Assembly: GCA_005778315.1 (NCBI GenBank)
Contig: SXOW01000506.1
Span: forward strand, 1-7,084
Source of the DNA: Acidobacteriota bacterium
GTDB lineage: Bacteria; Acidobacteriota; Vicinamibacteria; Vicinamibacterales; UBA8438
Direction of reading: 5' to 3'
DNA: 7,084 nt
Numbering within the stretch: the first letter of the stretch is position 1; each line of letters starts with the position of its first letter. The notes under the pieces were generated by a model. It saw nothing but the letters and a program-made list of their open reading frames with translations. It was not told the origin of the DNA and did not search any database. This document shows, piece after piece, positions 6,035 through 7,084 of this stretch. Position numbers and translations under genes: made by a program.

Positions 6035-6787
6035 GAACGGAAGCACGCGTATCCCGGAAGTCCGGAGGCCGTTCCGCAAGCGCGCGGCGAGGTCACCGGC
6101 GCCGGGTGTATCGCCGTGCACGCACATGGTGTCCGATCGCAGCGCAACGCGCTCGCCCCCGTGGGCGGTCACGACCCCGTCCTCTATCAGGCGTAGGGCG
6201 CGCGCGACCAGCGCCTGCGGGTCGTCGATGACTGCGCCCGGCTCCCCGCGAGACAGCAGCGATCCGTCGCTGTTATAGGCGCGGTCGGCGAAAACTTCGG
6301 CCGCCGTCCGCAACCCGGCCGCCTCACCCGCATCGACGAGGCACGAGCCGGACAATCCATACAGCACCAAGGTCGCGTCGACGGTGGCCACCGCGCGGGC
6401 GACGGCGTCGGCCAGCACGCGGTCGCGCGCCGCCATGTTGTAGAGCGCGCCGTGTGGCTTGACATGGTGCAGACGGGTCTGCTCCGTTGCCGCGATCGCG
6501 GCCAACGCGCCAACTTGGTAGGCCACGAGGTCTTCGACTTCCTGCGCCGACAACGCCATGGCTCGACGGCCAAAACCCTGGAGGTCCGGAAAGCCCGGGT
6601 GAGCGCCGACCGCCACCCCGTTCTCAACCGCCAGACGCACCGTCCGCCGCATGACAGACGGGTCTCCGCCGTGGAAGCCACACGCGATATTGGCTGACGT
6701 CACGTGACGCAGCAGGGCCTCGTCCTCGCCGATCGTATAGGCGCCGAACGATTCGCCGACATCTGCGTTCAGATCGATCCGTGGCAT
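6023..6787 (-). CDS. pxpA: 5-oxoprolinase subunit A, LamB/YcsF family (254 aa)
   Basis: Cytoplasmic subunit of the ATP-dependent 5-oxoprolinase PxpABC, which opens 5-oxoproline (pyroglutamate) to L-glutamate. The protein matches the LamB/YcsF family end to end: IDLNADVGESFG (4-15), SANIACGFHGGDP (31-43), GAHPGFPD (61-68), HHVKPHGALYN (107-117), EVFADRAYNSDGSL (164-177) and CVHGDTPGA (222-230). Length is close to E. coli PxpA (244). ATG 6787 puts the conserved IDLNAD block right after the start, as in homologues. ATG 6808 is an alternative adding seven residues, and it overlaps, as ATGA, the stop of a doubtful upstream frame. Neither start has a good ribosome site. The partners pxpB and pxpC are not in the window: the neighbour downstream is apaG on the other strand, and upstream is an apparently non-coding, hairpin-rich stretch. 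Confidence 0.95.
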   Translation of the reverse strand: MPRIDLNADVGESFGAYTIGEDEALLRHVTSANIACGFHGGDPSVMRRTVRLAVENGVAVGAHPGFPDLQGFGRRAMALSAQEVEDLVAYQVGALAAIAATEQTRLHHVKPHGALYNMAARDRVLADAVARAVATVDATLVLYGLSGSCLVDAGEAAGLRTAAEVFADRAYNSDGSLLSRGEPGAVIDDPQALVARALRLIEDGVVTAHGGERVALRSDTMCVHGDTPGAGDLAARLRNGLRTSGIRVLPFGRD

Positions 6788-6808
6788 GGTTCCAGGCGGC
6801 TCGGTCAT

Positions 6809-7084
6809 GCGACGGGTTCGCTGCCCGAGGCAGGTCGGTGGACGACGTCCACGGGATGTCCCGACCACACAAAGAAGAGGGGCATCGACATGCGATGCCC
6901 CTCAAGGATGCTGGCCGCCCGGCTCCCCAGCATTGTCGGCTCCAAGCCGTCCCATACAGGCGACCAACGATGACAGAGAGGAGCAAGAGTCATGCCTACC
7001 CGAAATACCTCATTCTGACGCCCGTCCCGGCCGAGCATACCAATATCCAGCGACGTTTCTGTCCGTCCTCTACCAGATTCGCCA
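6809..7084 (-). other. Hairpin-rich stretch without a convincing gene; structured leader or ncRNA candidate
   Basis: No frame here gives a recognisable protein, and base use at third positions is less GC-biased than in the six genes. Perfect inverted repeats follow one another: GTGGAC/GTCCAC (6838-6852), CGGG/CCCG (6852-6863), the 11-bp terminator stem (6877-6903), ATGCTGG/CCAGCAT (6908-6933), CGGCT/AGCCG (6937-6949) and ATGAC/GTCAT (6970-6993). On the minus strand an extended -10-like TGGTATGCT covers about 7034-7042, without a good -35. This could be a structured pxpA leader with a terminator switch, a small RNA, or the 3' untranslated end of a gene to the right. A minus frame ending with TAG at 6996-6998 is open to the right edge (28 codons) but I do not recognise it. 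Confidence 0.35.
6871..6903 (-). terminator. Strong intrinsic terminator, minus strand, upstream of pxpA
   Basis: Arms GAGGGGCATCG (6877-6887) and CGATGCCCCTC (6893-6903) form a perfect 11-bp stem with a 5-nt loop. Read on the minus strand, the stem is followed at once by TTCTTT (6876-6871), a U-rich tract. On the plus strand it is followed by AAGG, so termination is directional. It either ends a minus-strand transcript that enters from the right of the window, or acts as an attenuator in a pxpA leader, since the pxpA start lies about 85-90 nt downstream. Confidence 0.7.

Noticed and set aside
6992..7018. Eight-codon plus-strand ORF (MPTRNTSF) with AGGAG 8 nt before its ATG
   Set aside because: The ribosome site is well placed, but such short frames arise often by chance and no downstream gene is visible for it to act as a leader peptide.
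6805..7084. Minus-strand frame open from the right edge to TGA 6805-6807, overlapping pxpA ATG 6808 as ATGA
   Set aside because: The ATGA overlap looks like translational coupling, but the frame runs through the 11-bp terminator stem, has weak third-position GC bias, and its protein resembles nothing I know. Worth checking with sequence to the right.
6970..7084. Plus-strand frame from ATG 6970 open to the right edge (MTERSKSHAYPKYLILTPVP...)
   Set aside because: No clear ribosome site or promoter, unrecognised protein, and only 38 codons visible. It could be the start of a gene but cannot be supported.
7050..7084. tRNA-Leu-like string on the minus strand at the right edge (TGGCGAATCTGGTAGAGG)
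   Set aside because: It resembles a D-arm region, but no T-loop (GTTCGA-type) or matching acceptor stem follows.

Overview
This is a gene-dense, high-GC window from a bacterial chromosome. It holds six recognisable protein genes, nearly all the sequence is coding, and there is no sign of insertion sequences, phage, CRISPR or tRNA/rRNA genes. The organism cannot be fixed from the sequence alone. The high GC, the exported M28 peptidase and lipoprotein amidase, and a gene start that looks leaderless would fit an Acidobacteriota-type (for example Vicinamibacteria) or Gemmatimonadota-type soil or aquatic bacterium. That placement is an inference of low confidence.

Layout, left to right: (1) the 3' three-quarters of an AbgT-family membrane transporter (+), cut by the left edge; (2) convergent with it, a lipoprotein-like amidase-signature hydrolase (-) that carries an extra C-terminal CHRD domain; (3) divergent from the amidase across about 60 bp, an exported PA-domain M28 zinc peptidase (+); (4) convergent with and overlapping the peptidase by 98 bp, Aat, the leucyl/phenylalanyl-tRNA-protein transferase (-); (5) divergent from aat across about 108 bp, ApaG (+); (6) convergent with apaG across 25 bp, PxpA, the 5-oxoprolinase subunit A (-); (7) a 276-297 bp right end with no convincing gene but an unusual density of hairpins, one of which is a strong intrinsic terminator on the minus strand upstream of pxpA.

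Strands alternate (+ - + - + -), so no operon is visible. The coupling to look for is between divergent pairs. Both divergent gaps contain a CTATAG-centred -10-like element that can be read on both strands. Functionally, several genes deal with amides, peptides or glutamate: AbgT (p-aminobenzoyl-glutamate transport), an extracytoplasmic amidase, an exported metallopeptidase, an N-degron transferase, and 5-oxoproline (cyclised glutamate) hydrolysis. Calling this a pathway would be over-reading, but the exported amidase/peptidase pair sharing one intergenic region is a reasonable co-regulation candidate.

The best leads are the amidase-CHRD fusion, the structured leader or ncRNA candidate upstream of pxpA, the symmetrical promoter elements, and the aat/peptidase antisense overlap that supplies Aat with a low-complexity tail. 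I saw no clearly new multi-gene defence or mobile system.
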